NCBI GenBank assembly: GCA_001023535.1 | Contig: CP011020.1 | Location: 3,609,734-3,673,733 of the forward strand | Direction of reading: 5' to 3' | From: Pseudomonas chlororaphis | GTDB lineage: Bacteria > Pseudomonadota > Gammaproteobacteria > Pseudomonadales > Pseudomonadaceae | DNA length: 64,000 bases | Shown here: positions 1 to 8,659 of the stretch, one piece after another | Position numbering within the stretch: the first letter of the stretch is position 1 | Layout: every line of letters starts with the position of its first letter | The notes under the pieces: generated by a model | The model's input: only the letters and a program-made list of their open reading frames with translations | The model's database searches: none | Told to the model about the DNA's origin: nothing | Made by a program: the position numbers and the translations under genes

Positions 1-297
1 CGGCAACAACGACGCTTCATGACCCCAATATTCGAACAGCGTCCGGCGTCGGCCCTGGCTCCAGGCCGCCTGGTCGAGTAAATCGGGGTTGTAGGTACCG
101 AGACGGGAGAACAGCGGGAGGTAGTGCGAGCGCACCAGCGCATTGACCGAGTCGATCTGCAGGACGCCGAGGCGTTCGATCAGGCGATTGAGGCGCGAGG
201 GTTGCACCGAAGCTGGCGGCGACCGCCCATCGAATCCTTGGGCGGCCAACGCCAGACGCCGGGCCTGTTTGAGGGTAAAGGACAGCGTCGCGGGCAT
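1..297 (-). CDS. YcaQ-like winged-helix protein (crosslink-repair DNA glycosylase family), N-terminal part only
   Basis: Only the first 99 codons are inside the window; the gene runs off the left edge. The peptide begins MPATLSFTLKQARRLALAAQ and contains LNRLIERLGVLQIDSVNALVRS-type sequence followed by HYLPLFSRLG. This arrangement is typical of the winged-helix YcaQ/AlkX family, whose members act on DNA interstrand crosslinks. The ATG at 297 is preceded by a strong AAGGAGA ribosome site. The catalytic part lies outside the window, so the family call rests on the N-terminus alone. It faces the DUF1127 gene in the same direction, 64 bases downstream of that gene's stop. Confidence 0.7.
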   Translation of the reverse strand, partial: MPATLSFTLKQARRLALAAQGFDGRSPPASVQPSRLNRLIERLGVLQIDSVNALVRSHYLPLFSRLGTYNPDLLDQAAWSQGRRRTLFEYWGHEASLLP

Positions 298-361
298 GGA
301 GATCTCCTTGTCTGCTCGCAACCTACCTCACCAATAAGGGGTTTGTGTAGGAAAGGATGGC

Positions 362-580
362 TCATTTGTGCATCGGGTCATCCCAGAACGGCCGGACCAC
401 TTCCCGTTCCACGTCGGCACGGCTGACGCCAATGTCCTTGAGTGCCTCGTCGCTCATGCCGGCCAGCAGTTCACGTTCGTGGTGCAATTCGTACCAGCGG
501 CTAAACTTGTGCATCAGCGCGCTGAGCGAGAAGCCATGGGAGAGTTTGTCTACCAGTAGATATCCTTTTTGACCTTTCAT
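362..580 (-). CDS. DUF1127 small basic protein
   Basis: The 72-residue protein begins MKGQKGYLLVDKLSHGF. It carries the DUF1127 core at about residues 24–60: a WYELHHERELLAGMSDEALKDIG-like segment in which an aromatic/arginine-rich helix is followed by the L..MSD..L.DIG.SR signature. Such proteins are common in proteobacteria, and some members bind RNA or affect phosphate and carbon metabolism; the role here is unknown. The start at 580 is chosen because GGAGG lies 8 bases upstream. An upstream in-frame start at 661 would lie inside the neighbouring divergent gene. It is divergent from the LysR gene and probably shares a promoter region of about 60 bases with it. Confidence 0.85.
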   Translation of the reverse strand: MKGQKGYLLVDKLSHGFSLSALMHKFSRWYELHHERELLAGMSDEALKDIGVSRADVEREVVRPFWDDPMHK

Positions 581-641
581 CGTGATGTCCTCCGTTGGGG
601 ATGGCTCAAGTCTCGCGCCAACGCTAAGATCAATCCAACGA

Positions 642-1532
642 ATGTTTTTTATGCAATACATCTCGGAGATTGATCAATTGTCGAGTTACCCGAGCATCGA
701 TACGGAAGTGCTGCGCACCTTCGTCGCCATCGCCGACCAGGGCGGTTTCACCCGCGCCGGCGAATTGGTCAATCGCACCCAATCGGCCGTCAGCATGCAG
801 ATGAAGCGGTTGGAAGAGGATGTGCTGCAGCGGCGGCTGTTCGAGCGTGACGGGCGCCAGGTCAAGCTCACCGCCGAAGGCCAGGTGCTGCTCGGCTACG
901 CCCGGCGGATCCTCAAGCTGCACAGCGAGGTGTTCAATACCCTGCGCGAACCGCACATGGTCGGCACGGTGCGCATCGGCACGCCGGACGACTACGTGAT
1001 GCGGTTCCTGCCGGGGATCCTGCAGCGCTTTGCCCAGTTCTATCCCCTGATAGAGATCGAGGTGCACTGCGAGTCGTCCAAGCAATTGTTGCTTCGCCAG
1101 GACCTGGACCTGTCCATCGTCACCCGCAAACCGGGGGACGAAATCGGCCAGCTGCTGCGCAAGGAACGTTTTGTCTGGGCCGAAGCCGCGTGCTTCAACG
1201 TTCACGAACAGACGCCGTTGCCACTGGCGATGTTCAACAGCGATTGCTTCTGCCGGCAGTGGGCCTGCAACGCGCTGGATGCCATGGGCCGCGAGTATCG
1301 CGTGGCGTACAACAGTTCGAGCCTGTCGGCGCTCATGGCAGTGGTGGGCGCGGGCCTGGCCATCACCGCCCAGCTGGAAAGCCTGCTGACCCCGGACATG
1401 CGCGTGCTGGGCGAGGCCGAAGACCTGCCGGAATTGCCCGAGGCCAGCATCATGCTGATCCGCAACCTGCACAATCCGTCGCCGATCACCGAGTGCCTGG
1501 CCGAGCACATTGTCGAGGGCTTCAAACTTTAA
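642..1532 (+). CDS. LysR-type transcriptional regulator
   Basis: The 296-residue protein has an N-terminal winged helix-turn-helix at about residues 17–75 (LRTFVAIADQGGFTRAGE, then QSAVSMQMKRLEE). A substrate-binding effector domain follows (PHMVGTVRIGTPDDYVMRFL onward). It should act as a tetrameric regulator of a divergent or nearby gene; the DUF1127 gene is the closest divergent target. The start is uncertain because no clear ribosome site precedes 642 or the in-frame ATG at 651. Its 3' end overlaps the stop of the convergent permease gene by 11 bases. The ligand cannot be deduced. Confidence 0.85.
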   Translation: MFFMQYISEIDQLSSYPSIDTEVLRTFVAIADQGGFTRAGELVNRTQSAVSMQMKRLEEDVLQRRLFERDGRQVKLTAEGQVLLGYARRILKLHSEVFNTLREPHMVGTVRIGTPDDYVMRFLPGILQRFAQFYPLIEIEVHCESSKQLLLRQDLDLSIVTRKPGDEIGQLLRKERFVWAEAACFNVHEQTPLPLAMFNSDCFCRQWACNALDAMGREYRVAYNSSSLSALMAVVGAGLAITAQLESLLTPDMRVLGEAEDLPELPEASIMLIRNLHNPSPITECLAEHIVEGFKL

Positions 1533-2271
1533 GGGCGAGCAGCACCGCGCACAGCACCAGGAAACCGCAGAACAGCCCGCGCAGCAGCCGCTCGGGCAAG
1601 GCATGGGCCACCTTCACGCCCCAGCTGATGCTCAACAGGCCACCGACGGCCAGCGGCAGGCCGATGCTCCAGTCCACCTCGTGATGGAAGGCATACGTGG
1701 CGAGGGTCACGCCAGTGCTGGGCAAGGCCAGCGCCAGGGACAACCCTTGGGCAACGACCTGGGTAGTGCCGAACAGGCTGGTTAGGATCGGCGTTGCAAC
1801 GACCGCCCCGCCCACACCGAACAACCCGCCCATGGCACCGGACGCCGCCCCCAATACACCGAGCCATGGCCAGCCATGACGCATCTGCGCCGAAGGCGGT
1901 GCCGTCGCGGTGAACATGCGGGCAAGGTTGTAGAGCGTCAGCGCCACCAGGAACGCCACGAAACCGATCCGCATGCTCTGGGCATCGATACCGACGGCCC
2001 AGATCGATCCGAGCCAGGCAAAACAGAAGCCCATGGACGCCAACGGCAGGACATGGCGCAGTTCGATACGATTGCGCTGGTGATAACGCCATAGCGCGAG
2101 CATGACATTGGGCACCACCATGACCAGCGCCGTGCCTTGGGCCAGTTGCTGGTCAAGCCCGAACCATACGCCCAGCACCGGAATTGCAATCAGCCCGCCA
2201 CCGATGCCAAACAATCCCCCCAGGGTGCCCAGCGCGGCACCGAACAACAGAAACACCACAAACTCGATCAC
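1522..2271 (-). CDS. TSUP-family (TauE/SafE) membrane permease
   Basis: The 249-residue, very hydrophobic protein has two internally related halves. Each carries the family's glycine signature: GTLGGLFGIGGGLIAIP near the N-terminus and GAMGGLFGVGGAVVATP in the second half. This duplicated repeat defines the TauE/SafE sulfite/sulfonate exporter superfamily, with about eight membrane spans. Substrates in this family include sulfite, sulfoacetate and other small anions, and none can be assigned here. The GTG at 2271 is preferred because GGGGAG stands 8 bases upstream; an upstream in-frame start would overlap that ribosome site. It is divergent from ohrR. Confidence 0.88.
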   Translation of the reverse strand: MIEFVVFLLFGAALGTLGGLFGIGGGLIAIPVLGVWFGLDQQLAQGTALVMVVPNVMLALWRYHQRNRIELRHVLPLASMGFCFAWLGSIWAVGIDAQSMRIGFVAFLVALTLYNLARMFTATAPPSAQMRHGWPWLGVLGAASGAMGGLFGVGGAVVATPILTSLFGTTQVVAQGLSLALALPSTGVTLATYAFHHEVDWSIGLPLAVGGLLSISWGVKVAHALPERLLRGLFCGFLVLCAVLLALKV

Positions 2272-2416
2272 AGACGACTCCCCTTTCACCAAGGCGCTTA
2301 TCCTACGCAGTCGCCGCCAGCGAGGGAACGCAACATCTGATCAGATCGTCAGAATTATCTGGCGCATTAAAGATTCGCCCGCTAGATTCAGCTCATCTCT
2401 GTTTGAAGGTTCTGCC

Positions 2417-2878
2417 ATGACCACCCAGCGCGACACCCCCGAAGCTTGCGAAGCCCTGTTGCTCGACAACCAGGTCTGCTTCGCCCTGCATTCCACCTCC
2501 TTGATGATGACCAAGGTCTACAAGCCGTTGCTCCAGGCACTGGGCCTGACGTATCCGCAATACCTGGCAATGATGGTGCTGTGGGAAAAAGATGGCCTGA
2601 CTGTCGGTGAAATCAGCACCCGCCTGCTCACCGATCCCGGCTCCCTCACCCCATTGCTCAAGCGCCTGGAAGCCGAAGGCCTGTTGAGCCGCACCCGCAG
2701 CCGCGAAGATGAACGCGTGGTGATCGTCGAACTCACCGAGCAAGGCCGTGCCCTGCGCGAAAAAGCCCTCGGCATCCCCCAATGCATCCTCGCCGCCAGC
2801 GGCCAGACCATGGAGCAGTTGAAAAAACTGCAACTCGAGCTCCAGGCATTGCGCAGCCATCTGCAAGACACCCTGTAG
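2417..2878 (+). CDS. ohrR: Organic hydroperoxide-sensing MarR-family repressor OhrR
   Basis: The 153-residue MarR protein has its reactive cysteine in the N-terminal helix (LLLDNQVCFALHS, Cys21) and a second cysteine at residue 123 (IPQCILAAS). This is the two-cysteine pattern of Xanthomonas-type OhrR, in which the N-terminal thiol is oxidised by organic peroxide and then forms a disulfide with the distal one, releasing DNA. The winged helix spans about residues 55–110 (TVGEISTRLLTDPGSLTPLL, then the DERVV wing). The ATG at 2417 is preceded by GAAGG. The effector gene ohr follows on the same strand after 346 bases containing repeated operator-like elements. Confidence 0.95.
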   Translation: MTTQRDTPEACEALLLDNQVCFALHSTSLMMTKVYKPLLQALGLTYPQYLAMMVLWEKDGLTVGEISTRLLTDPGSLTPLLKRLEAEGLLSRTRSREDERVVIVELTEQGRALREKALGIPQCILAASGQTMEQLKKLQLELQALRSHLQDTL

Positions 2879-2893
2879 CCATCAGAACGTCCC

Positions 2894-2960
2894 GGTGGAG
2901 CGAGCCGATTCAGCACTTCGATAGCTGACACACCGTTTCGCGAGCTGGCTCGCTCCCACC
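2894..2960. repeat. REP-type inverted repeat pair
   Basis: GGTGGAGCGAGCC (2894–2906) is answered by GGCTCGCTCCCACC (2947–2960). It resembles the GTGGGAGCGGGCTTGCTCGC family seen elsewhere in the window, with some divergence. It lies just after the ohrR stop. Confidence 0.75.
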
Positions 2961-3131
2961 CTGGATCTTGGATAGGCGTACGTCCAGCCGCCCCCCTGCT
3001 CGCGAAAGCGCCAGCCCTTCCACCAAAACCCTCCCTCACCAAAAAAAACTCACCTCCTTCAAACAGCTCTAACTCAATAGTTTCAGCCTGATGAAAGGCC
3101 TTTCGCCAAAACTTTCTTGAAAATTTATATT

Positions 3132-3194
3132 GCGCGCAAAACATTAGCGCTATACATTCTCTTCACACCTACTTAGCGCGCAAACATTTAGCGC
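3132..3194. promoter_or_regulatory. Candidate OhrR operators: two 19-base direct repeats upstream of ohr
   Basis: GCGCGCAAAACATTAGCGC (3132–3150) and GCGCGCAAACATTTAGCGC (3176–3194) are near-identical and start 44 bases apart, about four helical turns. Each begins with the self-complementary GCGCGC core, and the first copy extends to a 10-base palindrome TTGCGCGCAA (3130–3139). MarR-family regulators bind such symmetric cores. Assignment to OhrR is inferred from position. Confidence 0.55.
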
Positions 3195-3224
3195 AAAACA
3201 TCAACCAGAAATGAGGATTTCACC

Positions 3225-3644
3225 ATGCAAACACTCTATACCGCCATCGCAACCTCCACCGGCGGCCGTGATGGCCGTGCGATCTCCAGCGACAACATCC
3301 TCGACGTCAAACTCGCCACCCCCAAGGAACTCGGCGGTGCCGGCGGTGCAGCAACCAACCCTGAACAACTGTTTGCCGCCGGTTACTCGGCCTGCTTCAT
3401 CGGCGCGCTGAAATTCGTCGCCAGCCAGGGCAAGCGCAAGATCCCGGACGACGCCTCGATCACCGCCCACGTCGGCATCGGCCAGATCCCCGGCGGTTTC
3501 GGCCTGGACATCGACCTGCACATCAGCCTGCCGGGCCTTGATCAAGCCGATGCCCAGGCGCTGGTCGACGCAGCCCACCAGGTCTGCCCGTACTCCAACG
3601 CCACCCGTGGCAACGTCGATGTGCGCCTGCACGTCACGGTTTAA
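3225..3644 (+). CDS. ohr: Organic hydroperoxide resistance peroxidase Ohr
   Basis: The 139-residue protein reduces organic and fatty-acid hydroperoxides using a reactive cysteine, with lipoylated proteins as usual electron donors. Both catalytic cysteines are present: Cys57 in GYSACFIGAL and Cys121 in the VCPYSNATRGN motif. The conserved arginine (Arg15 in GRDGRA) and glutamate (Glu47 in NPEQLFAAGY) of the active site are also present. Length and order match the OsmC/Ohr superfamily. GAGG precedes the ATG. The gene is followed after 36 bases by a secreted esterase on the same strand, which may be co-transcribed. Confidence 0.97.
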   Translation: MQTLYTAIATSTGGRDGRAISSDNILDVKLATPKELGGAGGAATNPEQLFAAGYSACFIGALKFVASQGKRKIPDDASITAHVGIGQIPGGFGLDIDLHISLPGLDQADAQALVDAAHQVCPYSNATRGNVDVRLHVTV

Positions 3645-3680
3645 CCCACCGTTCCCGAATTCGAACCTAAGGACGCTCAC

Positions 3681-4694
3681 ATGAACACGCTCAGCAAAGC
3701 CTTGACCGGTACCCTCCTCGCCCTCAGCGTCAGCAGCGCTTTCGCCAACGGCATCGTGGAACACAACACCCAGGCATTTCTCGATGCGCTGAACGCCGGC
3801 ACCGGCAAGCCACTGGAACAACTGTCGCCCAAGGACGCTCGCGCCGTGCTGGTGGGCGCCCAGGCCGGGGTCAAGCTGACCTTGCCCAAGGCCGATGTCA
3901 GTGAGAAGACCATCCAGGCCGATGGCCAGTCGATCAGCCTGACCATCGTCCGTCCGGCCGGGGTCAAGGGTGAGTTGCCCGTGTTCATGTTCTTCCACGG
4001 CGGCGGCTGGGTGCTGGGCGATTTCCCGACCCACGAGCGATTGGTTCGGGACCTGGTGGCGGGTTCGGGTGCTGTCGCGGTGTTCGTCAACTACACGCCT
4101 TCACCTGAGGCGCATTACCCGGTGGCGATCAACCAGGCCTACGCCGCGACGAAATGGGTGGCCGAACACGGCAAGCAGATCAATGTCGACGGCAAGCGCC
4201 TGGCGGTGGTCGGCAACAGCGTGGGTGGCAACATGGCGGCCGTCGTGGCCCTGATGGCCAAGGACAAGGGCACCCCGGCGATCCGCTTCCAGGCGCTGTT
4301 GTGGCCCGTGACCGACGCCAACTTCGAGACCGCGTCCTACAACCAGTTCGCCGAAGGGCATTTCCTCAGCAAGAACATGATGAAATGGTTCTGGGACAAC
4401 TACACCACCGACGCCGGGCAACGCAGCGAGATCTATGCCTCGCCGTTGCGGGCCAGTACCGCGCAGCTCAAGGGCCTGCCGCCAGCGCTGGTCCAGACCG
4501 CCGAGGCCGATGTCTTGCGTGATGAAGGTGAAGCCTATGCGCGCAAACTGGACGCCGCCGGAGTGCCGGTCACGGCCGTGCGCTACAACGGAATGATCCA
4601 CGACTACGGTTTGCTCAACGTGGTTAGCCAAGTGCCAGCGGTGCGCTCGGCGATGTTGCAAGTGTCGCAAGAGCTCAAGCAGCACTTGAAGTGA
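3681..4694 (+). CDS. Secreted alpha/beta-hydrolase (HSL-type esterase/lipase)
   Basis: The 337-residue protein starts with a Sec signal peptide (MNTLSKALTGTLLALSVSSA), with likely cleavage after AFA at residue 22. It has the hormone-sensitive-lipase oxyanion motif HGGGW (106–110) and the nucleophile elbow GNSVGG with Ser180. The likely remaining catalytic residues are Asp277 (EADVLRDEG) and His307 (MIHDYG). It should act in the periplasm or outside on short acyl esters; the substrate is unknown. The start is supported by TAAGGA upstream. Its place directly behind ohr suggests induction together with peroxide defence, possibly on oxidised lipid esters, which is inference. Confidence 0.88.
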   Translation: MNTLSKALTGTLLALSVSSAFANGIVEHNTQAFLDALNAGTGKPLEQLSPKDARAVLVGAQAGVKLTLPKADVSEKTIQADGQSISLTIVRPAGVKGELPVFMFFHGGGWVLGDFPTHERLVRDLVAGSGAVAVFVNYTPSPEAHYPVAINQAYAATKWVAEHGKQINVDGKRLAVVGNSVGGNMAAVVALMAKDKGTPAIRFQALLWPVTDANFETASYNQFAEGHFLSKNMMKWFWDNYTTDAGQRSEIYASPLRASTAQLKGLPPALVQTAEADVLRDEGEAYARKLDAAGVPVTAVRYNGMIHDYGLLNVVSQVPAVRSAMLQVSQELKQHLK

Positions 4695-4711
4695 TTGCAC
4701 GCCGAAACTTT

Positions 4712-4741
4712 TGTGGCGAGGGAGCAAGCTCCCTCGCCACA
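4712..4741. repeat. Perfect REP-like hairpin
   Basis: TGTGGCGAGGGAG (4712–4724), a 4-base loop, then CTCCCTCGCCACA (4729–4741) form a perfect 13-base-pair stem. It belongs to the GTGGCGAGG family of repeats in this window and lies after the esterase stop. Confidence 0.85.
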
Positions 4742-4768
4742 GGCGATTGGGTGCCTAGTCCTGAAATA

Positions 4769-4798
4769 AAAAAGCCCGACTCGATGGTCGGGCTTTTT
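4769..4798. terminator. Bidirectional rho-independent terminator between the esterase and efp
   Basis: GCCCGAC (4774–4780), loop TCGATG, GTCGGGC (4787–4793) is flanked by an A-run on the left and T-run on the right. It can therefore stop transcription from both convergent genes. Confidence 0.9.
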
Positions 4799-4814
4799 CA
4801 TGCAAAGGCTTCGC

Positions 4815-5384
4815 TTATTTAGCGCGGCCTTTGTAGGAACCGCCTTCGCGGGTATCGATCTCGATCATGTCACCGATTTCGATGAAGTCGGCCACCGACA
4901 GTTCGGTACCGTTCTTCAGTTTGGCAGGCTTCATGACCTTGCCGGAAGTGTCGCCGCGAGCGGAACCTTCGGTGTAGTCAACCTGACGCACGATGGTGGT
5001 CGGCAGCTCTACGGACACCAGGCGCTCTTCGAAGAACACGGCTTCGCAGACGTCGGTCATGCCTTCTTCCACGAATGGCAGAACGCTTTCGATGTCTTCG
5101 GCGTTCAGCTCGTACATGGTGTAATCAGTGGTGTCCATGAACGTGTAGGTGTCGCCGCTGATGAAGGACAGGGTCGCTTCCTTGCGGTCGAGGATCACGT
5201 CGTCCAGTTTGTCGTCCGCACCGTAAACGGTTTCGGTCTTGTAACCGGTCAGCAGGTTCTTCAGCTTGGTCTTCATGATCGCGCTGTTACGACCCGACTT
5301 GGTGAATTCAGCTTTCTGAACCAGCCAAGGATCGTTGTCGATACGAATCACGGTACCGGGTTTGAGTTCTTTACCAGTTTTCAT
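4815..5384 (-). CDS. efp: Translation elongation factor P
   Basis: The 189-residue EF-P binds between the P and E sites of stalled ribosomes and promotes peptide bonds in polyproline stretches. The N-terminal KOW-like domain carries the modification loop with Arg32 ([15 protein letters not shown]). Arginine at this site marks the rhamnosylated EF-P class used by Pseudomonas, instead of the lysyl-lysine class. Two OB-fold domains follow, ending in [16 protein letters not shown]. The modifying enzyme gene earP is immediately upstream on the same strand, 48 bases away. A terminator lies directly downstream. Confidence 0.98.
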   Translation of the reverse strand: MKTGKELKPGTVIRIDNDPWLVQKAEFTKSGRNSAIMKTKLKNLLTGYKTETVYGADDKLDDVILDRKEATLSFISGDTYTFMDTTDYTMYELNAEDIESVLPFVEEGMTDVCEAVFFEERLVSVELPTTIVRQVDYTEGSARGDTSGKVMKPAKLKNGTELSVADFIEIGDMIEIDTREGGSYKGRAK

Positions 5385-5432
5385 TGCGAATATCCGAATT
5401 TGGATGGGATTTACAAAAATCTAGGCCGCGTA

Positions 5433-6566
5433 TCATATCCAATTTCCATAAAACTTCACCAGCGCCGCGGCAAGATCGGGTCGCGAGGCCTGTTCCAGAC
5501 ACCACGCCTGGGCATGTTCGGCCAGTTCCTGCTGCTGTTGGCGGGTCGATCGCCAGTGTTCGGCCATGTCCTGGCCGGCATTCCAGGCCCGCCAAAGACC
5601 GCTGATCGCATTTTGCGCCGCCTCCGAAAGACCCTGGGTGTACAGCCTGAGGAACGCCTCGAGTTTTTCCAGGTGAACGTCTTCTTCCTGCTGGTAGATA
5701 TGCCAGAGCAGTGGCCGGCCGGCCCATTGGGCACGGACGAAGGAGTCTTCGCCACGCACGGCGTTGAAATCGCAGCACCACAGCAGTTGATCGTATTCGT
5801 CCTGGCGGATGAACGGCAGCACCTGCACCGTCAGGGCGCCGCGTCGATGCACCGCACCCACGGCCAGGCCATCGACCCCGAGCCAGCGCTGGACATCCCC
5901 CAGCACCCGCCCTTCGGGCACCAGCACGTGAAACGCCTGGGTATCGGCGGCCATGGCGTCGAACCAACTGGCGAGCCCGCTGTTTTCATAGGCAAACAGC
6001 GAGATCAGGCACGCATCGGGCGACCGATCGACGCCCAGCCCCTGTAGGAAAAGCGTCTGCGCCTGGGCATCCAGCTGAAATTGCCGACGGCGCTCCAGCA
6101 GGCCCGCTTCGCGCAGCAAGCCTCCGGTGCCCTGCGCAAAGCCCGGGAAAAAGAAATACTTCTGCACGTGGTGGTACTTGACCGACGGCAAGCCGTGGCA
6201 ACCGATTACCCAGTCTTCGGCACTCAGGTAGTCGAGGTTCATCCACAACGGCGGTGTCGGGCGCTCGGCCATTGCGTCCATGTAGGCACTTGGCAGTTGG
6301 CAAGCGAACGCGGCAATCACCACGTCGGCGGCTTCGGTGGTCGGCCATTGCTGCGGCCAGTGGCGCACCTCCACACCCTGCTGCCATTGCTCGGACAACG
6401 TGGTGTCGACCTCCGGGCACAGCCGCTCGAACGCCCGCAGGTCGTCGACCCACAGCCGCACCACGCATCGATGCTCGGCCACCAGTTGCCGAGCCAGGCG
6501 CCACGTGACGCCAATGTCGCCAAAGTTATCGACGACGGTGCAAAAAATATCCCAGCGCACGGTCAT
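5433..6566 (-). CDS. earP: EF-P Arg32 rhamnosyltransferase EarP
   Basis: The 377-residue GT-B enzyme transfers L-rhamnose from dTDP-beta-L-rhamnose to Arg32 of EF-P. Residues described as catalytic in Pseudomonas EarP are present at matching positions: Asp13 and Asp17 in the N-terminal VVDNFGDIGV motif and Glu273 in the ARGEDSFVRAQWAGRP loop, which contacts the nucleotide sugar. The ATG at 6566 is preceded by AGGGAG. It lies in tandem with efp, so modifier and target are made together. The donor sugar would come from the rmlBDA and rmlC genes about 50 kb away in this window. Confidence 0.97.
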   Translation of the reverse strand: MTVRWDIFCTVVDNFGDIGVTWRLARQLVAEHRCVVRLWVDDLRAFERLCPEVDTTLSEQWQQGVEVRHWPQQWPTTEAADVVIAAFACQLPSAYMDAMAERPTPPLWMNLDYLSAEDWVIGCHGLPSVKYHHVQKYFFFPGFAQGTGGLLREAGLLERRRQFQLDAQAQTLFLQGLGVDRSPDACLISLFAYENSGLASWFDAMAADTQAFHVLVPEGRVLGDVQRWLGVDGLAVGAVHRRGALTVQVLPFIRQDEYDQLLWCCDFNAVRGEDSFVRAQWAGRPLLWHIYQQEEDVHLEKLEAFLRLYTQGLSEAAQNAISGLWRAWNAGQDMAEHWRSTRQQQQELAEHAQAWCLEQASRPDLAAALVKFYGNWI

Positions 6567-6693
6567 TCCCGACTCCCTGTGGCAAAGGCCTGATTGTCCC
6601 GAATAAACCAGGCATGCAGAAGAGCCGACGGCGATTAATCTTCATGCGACAATCACTCCCTGCCCATGCCCATGCCCCTGCCAGGAAGCAGCC

Positions 6694-7080
6694 ATGTCTG
6701 ATTACCCGCCCGCCCCACGTCTTTCAGCCTTGAAACTGACCGTCAGTATTGCCCTTGGCCTGTGGCTGGGGTTCCTTGCCATTGTCCTGACGGGCTGGCT
6801 CATGTCGCGATTGTTCCTGGGTGAAACCCTGGCGCCGGTCGCCGCTGCCGTGCATCAACTGGCACAACCACCGGCGGCGCAACCGGCCCCGCCACCGCCC
6901 ACGCCAATGTTCGAGCAATACCAGCAGAACCTGCAACGCAACGAGCAGCGGCAAGCGCTGGACCAGGTCCGCAACAACCCCCGCAACCTGTCCAACCCCA
7001 AGTGCCAGTTCTGGTTGCAACAGGACCAGAACGCGCCCAGCGAAAAAAGCCGCGCCAACGTGCTGCAATTCTGCGAATGA
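6694..7080 (+). CDS. Small single-pass membrane protein of unknown function
   Basis: The 128-residue protein has one clear membrane span at about residues 14–37 (LTVSIALGLWLGFLAIVLTG). A proline/alanine-rich linker follows (QPPAAQPAPPPPTPMF, about 59–73), then a charged, glutamine/asparagine-rich tail ending in FCE. The tail holds two cysteines (NPKCQFWLQQ and the C-terminal FCE), which may pair if it lies in the periplasm. AGGAAG precedes the start. Its stop overlaps the start of the Gre-like gene (ATGA), so the two are translationally coupled. I do not recognise the family. The polyproline run is the kind of sequence that depends on EF-P. Confidence 0.75.
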   Translation: MSDYPPAPRLSALKLTVSIALGLWLGFLAIVLTGWLMSRLFLGETLAPVAAAVHQLAQPPAAQPAPPPPTPMFEQYQQNLQRNEQRQALDQVRNNPRNLSNPKCQFWLQQDQNAPSEKSRANVLQFCE

Positions 7081-7565
7081 GCATGAACAAACAGACCGTC
7101 CACCAACTGATCCTGGACAAGCTCAGGATCGATCTCGACATCGCCGAACGCGCGGCCCTGACCGCGTATGAAACCGCGACCCACGAAGAAAACATCGCCG
7201 AGAACAAATACGACACCCTCGGCCTTGAGGCCGCCTACCTCGCCGCCGGCCAGGCCAGGCGCGTGGAGGAAATCCGCCAGGCCCTCACCCGTTGCCAGAA
7301 CCTTTCGCCCAGGCCCTACAGCGAGCAGCGCGGGATCGAGGTCGGTACGTTGATCGGGCTGGAAGATGAAGACGGCCGCCAGCAGTGGCTGTTCCTGGGG
7401 CCGGACGCGGCGGGGTTGAAGGTCTCGCTGGTGGGCCAGCCGATCACGGTCATCACCCCTCGCTCGCCGCTGGGCCGGGGCCTTCTGGGCAAGTTCGAAG
7501 GGGATGAAGTGGAGATTGTCGTGGCGGGCGCCCGGCAACAGTTCGCTGTCACCGAGGCGATCTAG
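7077..7565 (+). CDS. GreA/GreB-like transcription factor paralogue
   Basis: The 162-residue protein has the Gre layout. An N-terminal helical hairpin (about 1–75) carries an acidic, asparagine-containing tip (THEENIAENKYDTL), and a C-terminal FKBP-like domain follows (about 85–160: SPLGRGLLGKFEGDEVEI). Gre proteins insert their hairpin into the RNA polymerase secondary channel. The tip here is acidic but not colinear with the GDxxENAEY loop of true GreA/GreB, so cleavage activity is uncertain. It may instead compete for the channel. The start at 7077 overlaps the previous stop; an in-frame ATG at 7083 is the alternative. The bona fide greB lies at 19110. Confidence 0.8.
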   Translation: MSMNKQTVHQLILDKLRIDLDIAERAALTAYETATHEENIAENKYDTLGLEAAYLAAGQARRVEEIRQALTRCQNLSPRPYSEQRGIEVGTLIGLEDEDGRQQWLFLGPDAAGLKVSLVGQPITVITPRSPLGRGLLGKFEGDEVEIVVAGARQQFAVTEAI

Positions 7566-7574
7566 AAAGCTGGC

Positions 7575-8558
<984 letters not shown>

Positions 8559-8659
8559 TCAAAGCAGTTGGACGCCACGGGCATCAGCGACGGTATATAA
8601 CTATATGAAAGGTTTTGGCAATAAATCTAGAACTTTTTATAAAAAGCCATCATTTAGCC

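Larger units (their letters stand above)
2879..3224. other. ohrR–ohr intergenic region
   Basis: This 346-base gap holds, in order, a REP-type inverted repeat (2894–2960), an A+T-richer stretch, two 19-base direct repeats (3132–3150 and 3176–3194) and the ohr ribosome site (GAGG near 3214). No credible reading frame is present on either strand. The arrangement suggests that ohr has its own promoter rather than depending on read-through from ohrR. Confidence 0.7.

Noticed and set aside
8634..8647. CTTTTTATAAAAAG palindrome between cysB and the stress-protein gene as a terminator
   Set aside because: The stem is A/T only, with no G+C base pairs or following T-run.
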